From assembly GCA_004431415.1 (NCBI GenBank), contig QPMI01000607.1, positions 1 to 64,000 of the forward strand: 64,000 nt of DNA, in the 5' to 3' direction. The first letter of the stretch is position 1; every line of letters begins with the position of its first letter. Under the pieces are notes generated by a model. It was not told the origin of the DNA. It did no database searches and was given only the letters and a program-made list of their open reading frames with translations. Shown here one piece after another: positions 63,396 through 64,000 of this stretch. This DNA is from Cyanophora paradoxa. Its lineage: Eukaryota; Glaucocystophyceae; Cyanophorales; Cyanophoraceae. Both the position numbers and the translations under genes were made by a program.

Positions 63396-64000
63396 TTATG
63401 CTTCTATGTCATCATCTTCGAATTGGTTTGTTTGTTGAGCGACAAGCTTCACCCCTTTGAAACCACGCGAATATGAATTTCTCACCTTTACAGCGTTCTT
63501 ATCATACTTTGCACCCATCTTTTCCATGAGTGCCTTAATTCGACTTGTGGACATATTGATTTTTAGTTTTTTAAACTCTTCATCGACAGCCTTCGATGTT
63601 AGGGAGTCGCTGTTATTCTTTGTGAATTCAAAGCTCTTTTTAATTAATAACAGCTCATCGCCGCCTTCTTCACGGAAAGCTTCCGTATCTTCGGCTATCT
63701 TGCCTTCCAATTGGACAGGTTGGCTTTGGAACGCATTGAAAACTTCCCATTCAAACGCCCGAATAATATTAGGGTCTTTCAATAACACAGTTTTGATATC
63801 GTTAGATTTCAGTTTGAGGAAAGGAAGCTTTAACTCATCGATTGTTTTTTGGTCTACGAACTTGTGGGGATGCTTGAAATATAGCAGATTCTCCATAGTA
63901 TCAGCCGGTGTAACAGGGGGCATATCATTAAGGATCATCCATAGCCGACTTTGTAAAAATATGTTTTGCTCATTTGCCCAGAGAACCCGCATATTTTGCT
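63396..64000 (-). CDS. SF3-type helicase, C-terminal part (runs off the window)
   Basis: The frame is open to the right edge; the ATG at 63,992 is probably internal. FLQSRLWMILNDMPPVTPAD and ENLLYFKHPHKFVD fit the region after the Walker motifs in viral superfamily 3 (D5-like) helicases, with the N-D-M-P motif near motif C/sensor. A helical C-terminal extension (DEEFKKLKINMSTSRIKALMEKMG) looks like a winged-helix end. The Walker A and B motifs would lie beyond 64,000 and are not visible, so the call rests on the C-terminal motifs and the neighbourhood (polymerase, integrase). Confidence 0.65.
   Translation of the reverse strand, partial: QNMRVLWANEQNIFLQSRLWMILNDMPPVTPADTMENLLYFKHPHKFVDQKTIDELKLPFLKLKSNDIKTVLLKDPNIIRAFEWEVFNAFQSQPVQLEGKIAEDTEAFREEGGDELLLIKKSFEFTKNNSDSLTSKAVDEEFKKLKINMSTSRIKALMEKMGAKYDKNAVKVRNSYSRGFKGVKLVAQQTNQFEDDDIEA

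Larger units (their letters stand above)
46129..64000. mobile_element. Integrated Polinton-like / mavirus-like DNA virus (left part)
   Basis: GC drops sharply at about 46.13 kb and gene density rises. The rve-type integrase, protein-primed family B DNA polymerase, and SF3-type helicase together are characteristic of Polintons and mavirus-like elements. A palindromic terminal module lies at the left edge, at least 13 open frames follow with short gaps, and several genes share a promoter motif at their start codon. Major and minor capsid proteins, protease and packaging ATPase are not in the window and should be to the right. The element carries an unusual fibre-gene cluster, a patatin-like enzyme and a SpeD-like ORF. 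The left boundary is inferred; no second terminal repeat is available to fix it. Confidence 0.85.

Overview
The window looks like chromosomal DNA of a GC-rich unicellular eukaryote (an alga or other protist; I cannot place it further) next to an AT-rich integrated DNA virus. The evidence for a eukaryote is short GT-AG introns of 60-140 nt in host genes, a spliced histone H3 variant, a SET-domain protein, a LINE with a target-site duplication, and megabase-style satellite DNA. The evidence for the virus is a sharp drop in GC after about 46.1 kb and a dense set of genes typical of Polinton-like, mavirus-like elements.

Layout. 1-1.7 kb is GC-rich sequence without a gene, holding one diverged direct repeat. 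1.7-35.1 kb is a macrosatellite: a 0.8-1.7 kb composite unit repeated about 17 times and itself built from diverged subunits of about 145 nt. An 8.5 kb LINE (13,794-22,314, minus strand, 15-bp target-site duplication) sits inside one unit. A 6.3 kb block (22,465-28,760) is repeated almost exactly at 28,802-35,101; it carries a 308-bp inverted-repeat element and fold-back repeats. 35.5-46.0 kb is the host gene island: a CenH3-like histone H3 variant (minus), two diverged paralogous Cys-rich acidic proteins in divergent orientation (36,611-38,634 minus; 41,468-44,107 plus) separated by a roughly 207-bp minisatellite, and a SET-domain protein in five exons (44,256-46,008 minus).

46.1-64.0 kb is the left part of the integrated virus, which runs off the window end. 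It has a terminal inverted-repeat module, a SpeD-like (AdoMet decarboxylase) ORF, a retroviral-type (rve) integrase, a patatin-like phospholipase, a 1,396-residue phage-tail-fibre-like protein, four smaller fibre-like paralogues with a common N-terminal module and different C-terminal heads, small zinc-binding ORFs, a protein-primed family B DNA polymerase with Polinton-type N-terminal domains, a large palindromic intergenic region, and the C-terminus of a probable SF3 helicase. No capsid or packaging gene is in the window; they would be expected to the right.

A technical point changes how the window should be read. At least 14 reading-frame breaks, in the LINE, a host gene and the viral genes alike, each look like loss of one base in a mononucleotide run, and the two copies of the 6.3 kb block also differ mainly in run length. 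This pattern fits homopolymer under-calling in long-read sequence better than gene decay, so I treat the broken genes as probably intact.
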